Below are positions 1-8,381 of a DNA stretch of 64,000 nt, one piece after another (the first letter of the stretch is position 1; every line of letters begins with the position of its first letter). The notes below the pieces were generated by a model, which ran no database searches, was not told where the DNA came from, and was given only the letters and a program-made list of their open reading frames with translations. Origin of the DNA: Sphingobium vermicomposti (lineage in GTDB: Bacteria; Pseudomonadota; Alphaproteobacteria; Sphingomonadales; Sphingomonadaceae); contig NZ_JAASQR010000001.1 of the NCBI RefSeq assembly GCF_011762025.1, positions 248,001 to 312,000 on the forward strand. Reading direction: 5' to 3'. Position numbers and translations under genes: made by a program.

Positions 1-293
1 CAACAGCGCTCTCGCTCTACAATACCGGCGATCGGCGGCGCGGCTTTCGCAATGGTTATGTCGCCCGCGTCTATGCCAGCGCGTCGACCGTCATCCCCCT
101 GATCCGCGGCAGCCGCCCAGCGCCGGTGATGCCGACGCCTGTCCGGCTTGCCGCCGCGGCGAGCGTCGATCCGCAGCCCTCCGCCCGCGCGGCGACGCCG
201 GCGGCCGGCTGGACCATCGCCGCCGATGCCCGGCAGGCCTCGCTCATGGTCTTCGGCGACGAGGTCACTTCTCAGAAAGGACAGCATCCATGA
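1..293 (+). CDS. virB1: VirB1-like lytic transglycosylase, C-terminal part
   Basis: The window opens inside a reading frame that begins at base 3 and stops at 291-293. About 96 residues remain and the start lies outside the window. The first residues (ALSLYNTGD, then FRNGYVARVY) match the end of the transglycosylase domain of VirB1 proteins, which open the peptidoglycan so that the secretion channel can be assembled. A proline- and alanine-rich tail follows. The stop overlaps the ATG of virB2 in an ATGA junction, so this is the first visible gene of the virB operon. The family call rests on a short motif plus the strong context. Confidence 0.82.
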   Translation, partial: TALSLYNTGDRRRGFRNGYVARVYASASTVIPLIRGSRPAPVMPTPVRLAAAASVDPQPSARAATPAAGWTIAADARQASLMVFGDEVTSQKGQHP

Positions 294-628
294 CAGCGAT
301 CACCGCTCGCCTGGGCTCCCAGCCCCAATGGGCGCGTCTTTTGCTGCGCATCGCCGCCATCGTCGGCTTGGCGGTGCTTCTCTCGCTGCTTCTGAGCGAT
401 CCCGCGCATGCGCAAGGCGCGGACGGCATCACCTCGATGGCCGAGAACATCAAGACGTGGCTGACGGGAACCTTTGCCAAGACGATTGCGGTCATCGCCG
501 TCGTCATCGTCGGTTTCATGTTCTTCACCGGACGGGCGAGCCTCGGCCTGTTGGTGACGGTCATCGTCGGCATTTTCATCGTCTTCAGCGCGCAGTGGAT
601 CGTCGATACCATTACGGGTGGCGCGTGA
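290..628 (+). CDS. virB2: VirB2 pilin (TrbC/VirB2 family)
   Basis: This 112-residue protein is the probable major pilin subunit of the conjugative type IV secretion pilus. Residues 16-41 form a long signal peptide ending AHA, with cleavage predicted before QGADG. Two hydrophobic segments follow at about residues 63-79 and 84-105, separated by a short polar turn (FTGRAS). This is the usual TrbC/VirB2 layout and size. It overlaps virB1 by 4 bases and its TGA overlaps the GTG start of virB3, so translation is probably coupled. Identity is secure from topology and position rather than from a catalytic motif. Confidence 0.9.
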   Translation: MTAITARLGSQPQWARLLLRIAAIVGLAVLLSLLLSDPAHAQGADGITSMAENIKTWLTGTFAKTIAVIAVVIVGFMFFTGRASLGLLVTVIVGIFIVFSAQWIVDTITGGA

Positions 629-975
629 ACGAGGCGGCGGCCTCGAACGAGCGGCTGCGCGAGGAAACGCTTTTCCTTGCGGTGACGCGGCCGACGATGT
701 GGCTGGGCGTGCCGCTCGAAGCGTCCTTGCCGATTGCGCTTGCTGCCTGTCTTACCCTGATCGTCAGCGGCAATCCACTTTACGCGGCGGCCATCGGCGG
801 CGCGTGCCTTGCGGTGGCGCGCCTCATCGTGCGCCACGACGCCAATGCCTTTCGCCTGCTATGGTTGTGGACCTTGACCAAGGCGCGCTGCCGGAACCGC
901 AGCTGGTGGGGCGGTAGTTCCTATTCGCCGCTGCCGGTCGCGGGGATGCAGCGCAAGGGCTTTGCGCGTGGCTAG
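625..975 (+). CDS. virB3: VirB3 inner-membrane T4SS protein
   Basis: This 116-residue protein starts at a GTG that overlaps the virB2 stop (GTGA). The N-terminal region contains the phrase LFLAVTRPTMWLGVP, typical of the VirB3 family, followed by two membrane segments at about residues 33-50 and 53-69. VirB3 sits in the inner membrane beside the VirB4 ATPase and is needed for pilus assembly. A longer frame is open upstream, but starting there would duplicate virB1 and virB2 coding space, so the GTG is preferred. The 3' end overlaps the start of virB4. Confidence 0.87.
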   Translation: MNEAAASNERLREETLFLAVTRPTMWLGVPLEASLPIALAACLTLIVSGNPLYAAAIGGACLAVARLIVRHDANAFRLLWLWTLTKARCRNRSWWGGSSYSPLPVAGMQRKGFARG

Positions 976-3379
976 CGCCGCCGCCCAGCTGTCGCCACGC
1001 AAGACCCCCTGGCGGGTTCTGGCCCGAGAGGCGGAGCCCGGGCGCTATCTGCCCTATGCCCGCCATGTGACGCCCGATGTGATTGCGCTCGATAGCGGCG
1101 ATCTCATGATGATGTTCCGTCTCGAAGGGCTGGCTTTCGAGACGGCTGATCCGATCCAGCTCAACGATTGGCACGAGAAGCTCAACGGCACCTGGCGCAA
1201 CATCGCCGACGATCGGCTTGCGATTTGGACCCACATCGTCCGCTCAGCCGTAGGGGACTATCCCGAAGGGCAGTTCCGCTCAAAGTTCGCCGCCGAGCTC
1301 GACGGTAAATATCGGGCGCGCGTCACCGCCAAGCGGATGTTCGTCAATGAGCATTATCTGACGCTGCTCATGCGTCCGGCCGTCGGATCGGCCGACCGGA
1401 CCGGGCTGCTGCTCAAGCGGATCGCGAAAGCTAAGGTCGCAGAGGAGGAGGTCGATCCCGATGAACTGGCGCGCTTCGAGGAGAAGGCGCGCGACATCGA
1501 GAAGCTGCTCCGCCGCTGCAGACCGGCGCGCCTGGCTCTCTACGAGCATAATGGTCTGATCTTCTCCGCCCCGCTTGAGGTGCTCGAGCAAGTGATGATG
1601 GGTGCGCGATCCAGGGTTCCGCTCGTCCGCGGTCATCTGGGATCCGCGCTTTACGGCGAGCGCGTGATTTTCGGACGTGAGACGGTCGAGATCCGTGCCC
1701 ATGACACGAGCCGCTGGCAGGGCATCTTCGGCATCAGGGAATATCCCGCGCTGACGCGCCCGGGACAGATGAATGCCTTGCTCGGCCAGGATTTCGCCTT
1801 CGTCGTCTCGCAATCCTTCACCTTCATGGGCAAGGCGCGGGCGGCGGAACGGCTGCGCCGCCGGCAAAACCAGATGGCCTCGACCGAGGATGCCGCCGCG
1901 AGCCAGGCGCTCGATCTCGCCGATGCCGCCGACGATCTGCAAAGCAATCGGTTCGTGCTCGGGGAGCATCATTTCTCGCTGGCGGTCTTCGCCGAGAGCC
2001 AGAGGCAGCTTGCCGACAATCTCTCGGCCGCGCGCGCGGCACTGGCCGATGCCGGTTTGGTGGCGGCGCGCGAAGGACCAGCCCTTGAAGCGGCGTTCTG
2101 GGCGCAGCTGCCTGGAAATTTCGCATGGCGGTCGCGGCCGGCGGCGATCACCTCGCGCAATTTTGCTGCCTTGGCACCGTTCCATACCTATCCCGCCGGC
2201 CGGGCCAAGGGCAACCATTGGGGGCCTGCGATCGCCATGATGAAAACGGCCGCGCAATCGCCCTATTATTTCAACTTCCATGTCGGCGATTTGGGCCACA
2301 CACTGATCATCGGTCCGTCTGGCGCGGGTAAGACCGTCGTCCAGAATTTTCTGATGGCGCAGCTCGAGAAGACGGGCGCCCAGCAGATCTTCATCGACAA
2401 GGACCGCGGCGCGGAGATCTATGTCCGGTCCGCGGGCGGGATCTATCTGACGCTGAAGAATGGCGAGCCTACAGGTTTCGCACCTCTGCGGGCCCTCGAC
2501 TATGGTCCGCGCAATCTTGTCTTCCTGGGGCGCCTGATCCGGCAGCTGGTGACGCCGGGCGGAGGTCAGCTCGGCGTCACGCAGGAACGCATGATCGACG
2601 AGGGGCTGGCCTCGCTCGGGCGCCTCGCGCCGGAGGATCGCTCCATTCTGGCGCTTCGCCAGCTGCTCGGCCAGCGTGACCCTGAAGGCATTGGTGCCCG
2701 GCTGGAGAAATGGGCGCGGGGCGGTTCGCTCGGCTGGGTGTTCGACAATGAGATCGACGCCCTATCGCTCGAAGCGGCGTTTGTCGGCTTCGACATGACG
2801 GATTTTCTCGATAACCCCGAAGTCCGCACGCCGCTCATGATGTACATGTTCCACCGGATCGACGGTCTCCTCGACGGTCGGCGGCTTGTGATCGACATCG
2901 ACGAATTCTGGAAAGCCTTGGGTGACGACGTCTTCCGCGCCTTCGCGCAGGACGGCCTCAAGACCTACCGCAAGCAGAATGCCTTTCTTGTCTTCGGCAC
3001 GCAAAGCCCTGCGGATGCGCTGCGCTCGGACATTTCGCACAGCATTTTGGAACAGGTCGCGACCAAGATCTTGCTTCCCAACCCCTACGGTCGCGAAACG
3101 GACTATGTCGATGGGCTCGGCCTGACCCAGGCGGAATTCAAACTCATCCGCCATGATTTGAATCCGGAATCCCGCCGGTTCCTGGTCAAGCAAGGCCATG
3201 ACTCGATCGTCGTTGAACTCGATCTTGGCGGTCTCTCGGACGAACTCGCCGTGCTCTCGGGCACCACGGAAACGGTGACGCTGCTCGACGCTATCCGCGC
3301 CGAGGTCGGCGACGATCCCGAAAACTGGCTGCCTCTCTTTCACCAGCAGCGTCGGTCTCCATCGAGCAGGAAAGGATGA
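968..3379 (+). CDS. virB4: VirB4 T4SS ATPase
   Basis: This is an 803-residue VirB4/CagE-family ATPase, the conserved motor for pilus biogenesis. A Walker A motif, GPSGAGKT, lies near residues 449-456, and a Walker B-like stretch, LVIDIDEFWKAL, near residue 635-645. Further C-terminal motifs (FGTQSPADAL, LPNPYGRETDY) are typical of the family. A TTG at 962 is also in frame, but the purine-rich AAGGG at 955-959 is well spaced for the GTG at 968 and too close to the TTG. The gene overlaps the end of virB3 and is followed 3 bases later by virB5. Confidence 0.95.
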   Translation: MASAAAQLSPRKTPWRVLAREAEPGRYLPYARHVTPDVIALDSGDLMMMFRLEGLAFETADPIQLNDWHEKLNGTWRNIADDRLAIWTHIVRSAVGDYPEGQFRSKFAAELDGKYRARVTAKRMFVNEHYLTLLMRPAVGSADRTGLLLKRIAKAKVAEEEVDPDELARFEEKARDIEKLLRRCRPARLALYEHNGLIFSAPLEVLEQVMMGARSRVPLVRGHLGSALYGERVIFGRETVEIRAHDTSRWQGIFGIREYPALTRPGQMNALLGQDFAFVVSQSFTFMGKARAAERLRRRQNQMASTEDAAASQALDLADAADDLQSNRFVLGEHHFSLAVFAESQRQLADNLSAARAALADAGLVAAREGPALEAAFWAQLPGNFAWRSRPAAITSRNFAALAPFHTYPAGRAKGNHWGPAIAMMKTAAQSPYYFNFHVGDLGHTLIIGPSGAGKTVVQNFLMAQLEKTGAQQIFIDKDRGAEIYVRSAGGIYLTLKNGEPTGFAPLRALDYGPRNLVFLGRLIRQLVTPGGGQLGVTQERMIDEGLASLGRLAPEDRSILALRQLLGQRDPEGIGARLEKWARGGSLGWVFDNEIDALSLEAAFVGFDMTDFLDNPEVRTPLMMYMFHRIDGLLDGRRLVIDIDEFWKALGDDVFRAFAQDGLKTYRKQNAFLVFGTQSPADALRSDISHSILEQVATKILLPNPYGRETDYVDGLGLTQAEFKLIRHDLNPESRRFLVKQGHDSIVVELDLGGLSDELAVLSGTTETVTLLDAIRAEVGDDPENWLPLFHQQRRSPSSRKG

Positions 3380-3382
3380 GCT

Positions 3383-4099
3383 ATGCGTAAAGGCAAAATC
3401 GCAGCGATCGGTGCGATTATCCTGGGAACGGCGGGTCCGGCCGCCGCCCAGGGTATACCGGTCTATGACAGCTCCGGCTATTTGCAGGCGCTCGCCACGG
3501 TCAAGAACACCCTGTCGATGATCGAGCAGGGCAAGGAGCAGATCGCGGAGGCCAAGCAGCTCTACGGCAGCTTCAATCAGGTCACCGACGTCAATGGCAT
3601 TGCCCCGTCGCTTTCCACCGACACGATGCGCCATCTGCTGCCGCGCGAGGCCCGCGACCTCGGCAGGTTGATGTCGTCGGACAATGCCAGCCTGGGATCG
3701 CTTGGCAGTGCCGCGACCCGGATTCGCGATGCCAACCGCATTGCGCTGCCGGACCTGCGGCCAGGCGCCTCAGCCTATGAGCGCGCGTCGCGCGACACTC
3801 TGTTGCGAAATGGCGATCTAGCCGCCCGCGATGCCGCGATCGCGGAATCGGCCTATGGCGTCTCGGCCCAACGCACAACGGGCTTGGAAGAACTGCGCAC
3901 CTCGCTCGATACGGCTTCGGACGCGAAACAGGTCATGGACATCCAGGCAAGGGTAGGGGTCGAAAACGCCCACATCCAGAATGATGCCCTGCAGTTGCAG
4001 GCGCTGCGGATGCGGCAGGAGTCAGAACGTCGTCTTCAGATGCAGCGCGACGATGAACAGGATTTAGCCGACCTGTCGGCAAGTTTGGGAGGCTCGTAA
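3383..4099 (+). CDS. virB5: VirB5 minor pilin / adhesin
   Basis: This 238-residue secreted protein has a signal peptide ending near residue 22 (PAAAQ) and then a mostly helical, charged region with heptad-like patterns (for example IEQGKEQIAEAKQLYGSF), as in VirB5/TraC proteins at the pilus tip. It begins with ATG after an AGGA purine stretch and lies 3 bases after virB4. Its TAA overlaps the ATG of the small lipoprotein gene by one base. VirB5 sequences diverge quickly, so the call leans on the signal peptide, size, helical character and place between virB4 and virB6. Confidence 0.85.
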   Translation: MRKGKIAAIGAIILGTAGPAAAQGIPVYDSSGYLQALATVKNTLSMIEQGKEQIAEAKQLYGSFNQVTDVNGIAPSLSTDTMRHLLPREARDLGRLMSSDNASLGSLGSAATRIRDANRIALPDLRPGASAYERASRDTLLRNGDLAARDAAIAESAYGVSAQRTTGLEELRTSLDTASDAKQVMDIQARVGVENAHIQNDALQLQALRMRQESERRLQMQRDDEQDLADLSASLGGS

Positions 4100-4302
4100 T
4101 GCTCCGGGCCATTGTCGTAAGCGTTACTTTGGTTGGCTTGCTCGGCTGCAAACCGCCGACCGGAAAAGATGAGTATCGCAGTAACTCCGATCTGCGAAAT
4201 CAAACGCTCAGGGACTGTGCGAACGGGACCCATCCAAGTTCCCGTGAGTGCATCAATGCTCAGGACGTTAAAGATCTCGATGACCTGAAGCGATCGCTTT
4301 GA
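4099..4302 (+). CDS. EexN-like entry-exclusion lipoprotein
   Basis: This 67-residue protein has a lipoprotein signal with lipobox LLGC (Cys17), then a small domain with a Cys pair at residues 40 and 51 in the context LRDCANGTH and RECINAQ. That spacing, and the position between virB5 and virB6, resemble EexN of IncN-type conjugation systems, a lipoprotein that stops the host from receiving a second copy of the same element. Base composition drops from here into virB6. The family is named from the cysteine pattern and gene order. Confidence 0.72.
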   Translation: MLRAIVVSVTLVGLLGCKPPTGKDEYRSNSDLRNQTLRDCANGTHPSSRECINAQDVKDLDDLKRSL

Positions 4303-4319
4303 CAGCGAGCTGACACGCC

Positions 4320-5264
4320 ATGGCCTCTACACTGTTCAACGATTTCTATCTGCAGGTCGACAATCATTTGGACCTGTTCCTCAACGAACGTCTTCAAAAC
4401 GTAGTTGAGGTTGTTCGCGGGCCACTCGCCGTCGGGCTTGTCATTTATATCGCTTTGTTCGGCTACATGGTGATGCGCGGCATCATTAGCGAGCCCTGGG
4501 GCGAACTATTCTACCGGATGGTCAAGCTCTGCCTGCTGTATATTGCCGCAACGACGGTCGCCTATTCCGAGTGGATCACCACACCTCTTTTTCATGGGAT
4601 GCCCGACGCACTCTCGCAGGCACTCTCCGGGCGGACCATCACCAGCGTGGGCGCGGCATTTGATGACTACTTCAATCAAGCCGACAGCATAGTTCTCCTA
4701 ATTCGCGCCAAAGCTGCGACGTATATTGAAATTAATCCGATGCGCTTGGTGCTGATCGCACTAGCCGTTTGCATCTACGCGCTGGCAGGATTGTCCGCCG
4801 CGATCGGGTTTGCAATTACTATTTTTGCCAAAATAGCGCTGGCCATCATTATCGCCCTAGGGCCAATTTTCATTGCACTTGCATTGTTTGAACCGACGCG
4901 CCGCTTCTTTCATGGATGGCTCGGGCAGGTCTTCAACTACATAGTTCTCATGGGAGTGATCATCGCGATCACGACGCTCATTTCTGATTTGGGCAGCATC
5001 GCAATCGCAGCTGCAGAATCGAAAGCTGATGTGACAATCGGTGCGGTTCTTTTCGCGGTCTATCTCTTTCTCGGGACCATCTTCTTCTTCCAGGCTCCGG
5101 CCATCGCCACCGGAATTGCCGGCGGTGCCGCTGCGGGGGTTGGTGTCTTCGCCGGGACCGCCTGGGGGACGATGGCATCTCCCTTCCGACAACGCCGCAT
5201 TGCGCGCAACAGCCGCAATCTGGAGCGCGCCGCTCGTCGGGGCGGCTCCATCGAAACGGCATAG
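4320..5264 (+). CDS. virB6: VirB6 polytopic membrane protein (TrbL/VirB6 family)
   Basis: This 314-residue protein has at least five or six hydrophobic segments and a central periplasmic-type loop, matching VirB6, the inner-membrane channel component. The motif AKIALAIIIALGPIFIALALF followed by TRRFFHGWLGQ is typical of the family. Coding composition is unusual: the 60-base blocks at 4681 and 4801 are each 27/60 GC (45%), while a virB4 block counted the same way is 62% and a virB10 block 77%. The C-terminal tail is arginine-rich. Confidence 0.9.
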   Translation: MASTLFNDFYLQVDNHLDLFLNERLQNVVEVVRGPLAVGLVIYIALFGYMVMRGIISEPWGELFYRMVKLCLLYIAATTVAYSEWITTPLFHGMPDALSQALSGRTITSVGAAFDDYFNQADSIVLLIRAKAATYIEINPMRLVLIALAVCIYALAGLSAAIGFAITIFAKIALAIIIALGPIFIALALFEPTRRFFHGWLGQVFNYIVLMGVIIAITTLISDLGSIAIAAAESKADVTIGAVLFAVYLFLGTIFFFQAPAIATGIAGGAAAGVGVFAGTAWGTMASPFRQRRIARNSRNLERAARRGGSIETA

Positions 5265-5276
5265 CGAGACATCACC

Positions 5277-5612
5277 ATGACCTTGCCCTGTCCTCAAAAA
5301 TCGACGTTCACCATCCGCCAGGTTACTTTCTGCCTGATCGGCAGTCTTCCATTGCTTGGCCTCGCGGCATGCGCTTCCGGACCCAAGAAGTTGGCCGTTT
5401 GTAACGGGCACCATCTGCGTGACGTGAATATCTATGGGAGCGTTCTGCCCGGATCGCCGGTGCCGGCGACTACAGCGCCGCGCCCTGCGCCGCCCATTCC
5501 TCCCTTGTCTCGTCCGCAGGTGGGCGATCCACCGCCTCCGCCCGCAGTTCCAGCGCCTCCGGACGACAAGGTTTCCTTTGCGCCAAGGGACATTCGTTAT
5601 GCGAGTTGCTGA
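5277..5612 (+). CDS. VirB7-like proline-rich lipoprotein
   Basis: This 111-residue protein has an N-terminal hydrophobic segment ending in a lipobox (LAAC, Cys32), so it is probably an outer-membrane lipoprotein. The second half is rich in proline and alanine. Position between virB6 and virB8 is where virB7 lies in T4SS operons, and VirB7 normally anchors VirB9 in the outer-membrane ring. Classical VirB7 proteins are only about 50 residues, so this one is long. The gene overlaps the start of virB8 in another frame by 14 bases. Confidence 0.6.
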   Translation: MTLPCPQKSTFTIRQVTFCLIGSLPLLGLAACASGPKKLAVCNGHHLRDVNIYGSVLPGSPVPATTAPRPAPPIPPLSRPQVGDPPPPPAVPAPPDDKVSFAPRDIRYASC

Positions 5613-6297
5613 CAATGGCGCGGAGGCGGTGCCTGGTTCCGGGCTCAAACGCTATTTCCAGGAAGCGCGAAGCTGGGACCAGGACAGGGTTCGATCGGCA
5701 TTGCGATCGACACGTATCGCTTGGACCGTGGCGGCGCTAACCTCGGTGCTTGCGGCCGCATCTATTTTTGCTGTCGCCGCGCTGGCCCCGCTCAAGACTG
5801 TCGTGCCCTATGTCATTCGGGTCAATCAGACGACGGGCGCGGTGGATGTCCAGACGGCGCTGACCCAGCGGCCGATGCGCTATGATGAGGCGGTCACAAA
5901 ATACTTTCTCGCGCAATATGTCCGGACGCGTGAAAGCTGGATACCGGCGGCGGCCGAGGAGAATTTCCGCTTCGTGACGATCCTGTCGCAGCCTGCGGAG
6001 CAGCAGCGCTGGGCGCGCTTCTTCAGCAACAACAATGCCACTAGTCCGCAGAACGCCTGGGGGAAGAACGTCGTTGTGCAAGCACGAGTGCGCAACATCG
6101 CCTTCATCAATGACCGGGTCGCGAACGTGCGCTTTACGCGGGAGATCCAGACCGAGACGGATACACAGAGCAGCGATTGGATCGCCACGGTCACATTCGC
6201 TTATGCCAATGCCCCAATGGCCGAGGGCGACCGCTATCGGAACCCGCTCGGCTTCCAGGTCGAGAATTACCGCTCCGATCCGGAGGTGGTCCGATGA
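5599..6297 (+). CDS. virB8: VirB8 T4SS core-complex protein
   Basis: This 232-residue bitopic protein has a short cytosolic N-terminus (containing YFQEARSWDQDR, conserved in VirB8), one membrane segment at about residues 41-63, and a periplasmic domain of the NTF2-like fold. The phrases VTKYFLAQYVRTRESW and NPLGFQVENYRSDPE are characteristic. The chosen ATG at 5599 removes an unsupported upstream extension that would lie inside the lipoprotein gene. The stop overlaps the virB9 ATG (ATGA). VirB8 bridges inner- and outer-membrane parts of the channel. Confidence 0.92.
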   Translation: MRVADNGAEAVPGSGLKRYFQEARSWDQDRVRSALRSTRIAWTVAALTSVLAAASIFAVAALAPLKTVVPYVIRVNQTTGAVDVQTALTQRPMRYDEAVTKYFLAQYVRTRESWIPAAAEENFRFVTILSQPAEQQRWARFFSNNNATSPQNAWGKNVVVQARVRNIAFINDRVANVRFTREIQTETDTQSSDWIATVTFAYANAPMAEGDRYRNPLGFQVENYRSDPEVVR

Positions 6298-7151
6298 AAA
6301 CATTGGTCGCTGCGGTTTTCATTGCGTTTGCGTCCGCCTCTGCTGCCCATGCGGTCGAGGTCCCGCGTGGCGCTGCGTCTGACCCACGCGTCAAGTTCGT
6401 CAATTATGAGGAAGCGCAGGTCTATCGCATCGTCGGGACCTTCCGGACAGCAACCCAAATAGTCCTGAGCGAGGACGAGACGATTCAGCACGTCGCGCTG
6501 GGCGACACCGTCTCCTGGGAGGTGGCCGTGGCTGGCCACATCCTGTTCCTTAAGCCGCGCGAACGCGCTGGACCGACCAACCTTATCGTCACCACGTCTC
6601 GCGGCGGAACCTTAAGAAGCTATGCCTTTGAACTCACTGCTCGCAGTGGTCCGATCACCGGCCACAACGGCCAGGCCTATTTCCAGGTGCGCTTCCGCTA
6701 TCCGCGGGACGAGGCGGCGCGGGCCGAACGCCTGAGAGCAGCACAGATCGCGATGCAAGCGGCGGCGCTGGAGGCCCAGGCTGTTCGCGGTGCCCTCGAT
6801 CATGCGGTGATCGAGGGGCCGCGCAACATGAATTACAAGGTCCAGGGCTCGAGCGATTTGCAGCCGTCAGAGGTCTCCGACAATGGTCAATTCACGGTGT
6901 TGCGGTTTCCGGCGAACCGGGAAGTTCCTGCCATTTATCTGGTGAGGCCAGACGGGTCCGAAACGCTGGTCTCCTTCGACGTTCGCGACGAATTCGTTGT
7001 CGTTCATTTAGTGGCGCGCCAACTGCGCCTGCGCCGGGGCGGGGAGGTGCTATGCATCTACAACCAGGCGCCCGAACCTTATGGCGTCGATCACGGGACG
7101 AATACCGGATCGCCCCATGTCGAGCGCACCATCACCCATCCGCAGGAATGA
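6294..7151 (+). CDS. virB9: VirB9 outer-membrane core-complex protein
   Basis: This 285-residue secreted protein has a clear signal peptide (cleavage after AHA at residue 20), an N-terminal domain with GDTVSWEVAVAGHILFLKPR, and a C-terminal beta-rich domain with ALDHAVIEGPRNMNYKVQG and DFVV-like strands, as in VirB9/TrbG. VirB9 forms the outer-membrane ring with VirB7 and VirB10. The ATG overlaps the virB8 stop, which excludes the longer upstream frame. The next gene, virB10, starts 3 bases after the stop. Confidence 0.93.
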   Translation: MKTLVAAVFIAFASASAAHAVEVPRGAASDPRVKFVNYEEAQVYRIVGTFRTATQIVLSEDETIQHVALGDTVSWEVAVAGHILFLKPRERAGPTNLIVTTSRGGTLRSYAFELTARSGPITGHNGQAYFQVRFRYPRDEAARAERLRAAQIAMQAAALEAQAVRGALDHAVIEGPRNMNYKVQGSSDLQPSEVSDNGQFTVLRFPANREVPAIYLVRPDGSETLVSFDVRDEFVVVHLVARQLRLRRGGEVLCIYNQAPEPYGVDHGTNTGSPHVERTITHPQE

Positions 7152-7154
7152 GCC

Positions 7155-8378
7155 ATGGCCGATGAACCATCCCCTGTCGTGCGCCCGCTGCCCGGTGCCG
7201 ATCCAACGCCCGAAAGGGACGAAATCCTTCATGAGCGGGGAATCGAACCGATTGGCGGCATGACGTCCGCGCGGCGCAACACCGCGCTGATCTTCGCCGG
7301 CACGGCAATGGTCCTAGGCATTCTCTGGGTGAATTCCGGCACGGGCCAGCAATCCTCGTCTCGTGACCTCACCGCGCCGGCAGGCGCAGCCCGCGAACGA
7401 CCCGATATCGTCGCTCGGGAAACCGTCGATTATTCCGCGGTCGCGCCTCAACGCCGGTCGCTCGGGTCAGCCGGCGCAGCCCCCAACGCGCCTGTGCTCA
7501 ATCCTGCAGCTGGCGTTCCCGGCCCTGACGGTCAAATTGTGCCCGCCATGCAGCCGGGCGCAGCACCGAGCGGGGCCAGTGCCCCCCGGCCAACGCTTGC
7601 CGAGCAGGCACGGCGGTCCACGCTGATTGCCTATGGAGGTCGCGATCTTGGCCGCGAGGCTGGCGCCCCCACAGCTGCAGGGGCCGTGGGCGAAGCGCCC
7701 GGCAACGCTGCCGGAGCGCCAGAGAGCGGCGAGGGAAGGACGCCCAACGCGCTCGATCTCTTGCGGCAAAGTTCGTCGATTGGGGAAGCGCGGGCATCGA
7801 TGCTGCCGAACCGCAACTTCCTGATTACAGCGGGCACGTTGATCCCCTGTATCCTACAAACCGCGATCAATTCCGCGCAGCCCGGTTACACGTCCTGCCT
7901 GATCCCGCGGGACGTCTATTCCGAGAATGGCCGGGTCGTACTCATGGAAAAGGGCACGCGGGTTCTCGGCGAATATCGCGGCGGCATCCAGCAAGGGCAA
8001 AATCGCCTGTTCGTCCTCTGGACGCGGGCGGTCACGCCCCAAGGCGTGCGGATCGATCTTGCCTCGCCTGGCTCCGATGCGCTCGGCCGAGCGGGGCTTG
8101 CCGGCGCGGTCGACAGCTTTTTCTGGGCGCGCTTTGGCGGCGCCCTGCTCCTCTCGCTCGTCGATGATGCCGCTTATATCGCCGGGCAAGCCGCCTCTAG
8201 CGGCAATGGCAATTTCAACAATGTGATCCGGGCGCCGAGCGAAGGCGCGGCGATCGCCTTGCAGAACAATATCAATATCCGGCCGGTGCTGAAGAAGAAC
8301 CAAGGCGAGGAGGTCGGCATCTTCGTCGCCAAGGATTTCAACTTCGCCGACGTCTACAAACTGGAACTGCAGCGGTAA
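7155..8378 (+). CDS. virB10: VirB10 core-complex protein (TrbI family)
   Basis: This 407-residue protein has a cytosolic N-terminus, a single membrane helix at about residues 43-60, a long proline/alanine-rich linker, and a C-terminal TrbI/VirB10 domain starting near LITAGTLIPCILQTAINSAQ. The phrases SCLIPRDVYSENGRVVLMEKGT and ARFGGALLLSLVDD are typical. VirB10 spans both membranes and senses ATP use by VirD4 and VirB11. The linker is the most GC-rich part of the operon (block 7561 is 46/60 GC). Confidence 0.94.
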   Translation: MADEPSPVVRPLPGADPTPERDEILHERGIEPIGGMTSARRNTALIFAGTAMVLGILWVNSGTGQQSSSRDLTAPAGAARERPDIVARETVDYSAVAPQRRSLGSAGAAPNAPVLNPAAGVPGPDGQIVPAMQPGAAPSGASAPRPTLAEQARRSTLIAYGGRDLGREAGAPTAAGAVGEAPGNAAGAPESGEGRTPNALDLLRQSSSIGEARASMLPNRNFLITAGTLIPCILQTAINSAQPGYTSCLIPRDVYSENGRVVLMEKGTRVLGEYRGGIQQGQNRLFVLWTRAVTPQGVRIDLASPGSDALGRAGLAGAVDSFFWARFGGALLLSLVDDAAYIAGQAASSGNGNFNNVIRAPSEGAAIALQNNINIRPVLKKNQGEEVGIFVAKDFNFADVYKLELQR

Positions 8379-8381
8379 GCC

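Noticed and set aside
1280..2299. Long minus-strand open frame opposite virB4
   Set aside because: It is the complement of a conserved ATPase gene with strong codon signal on the plus strand; the translation is Arg/Gly-rich and matches nothing.
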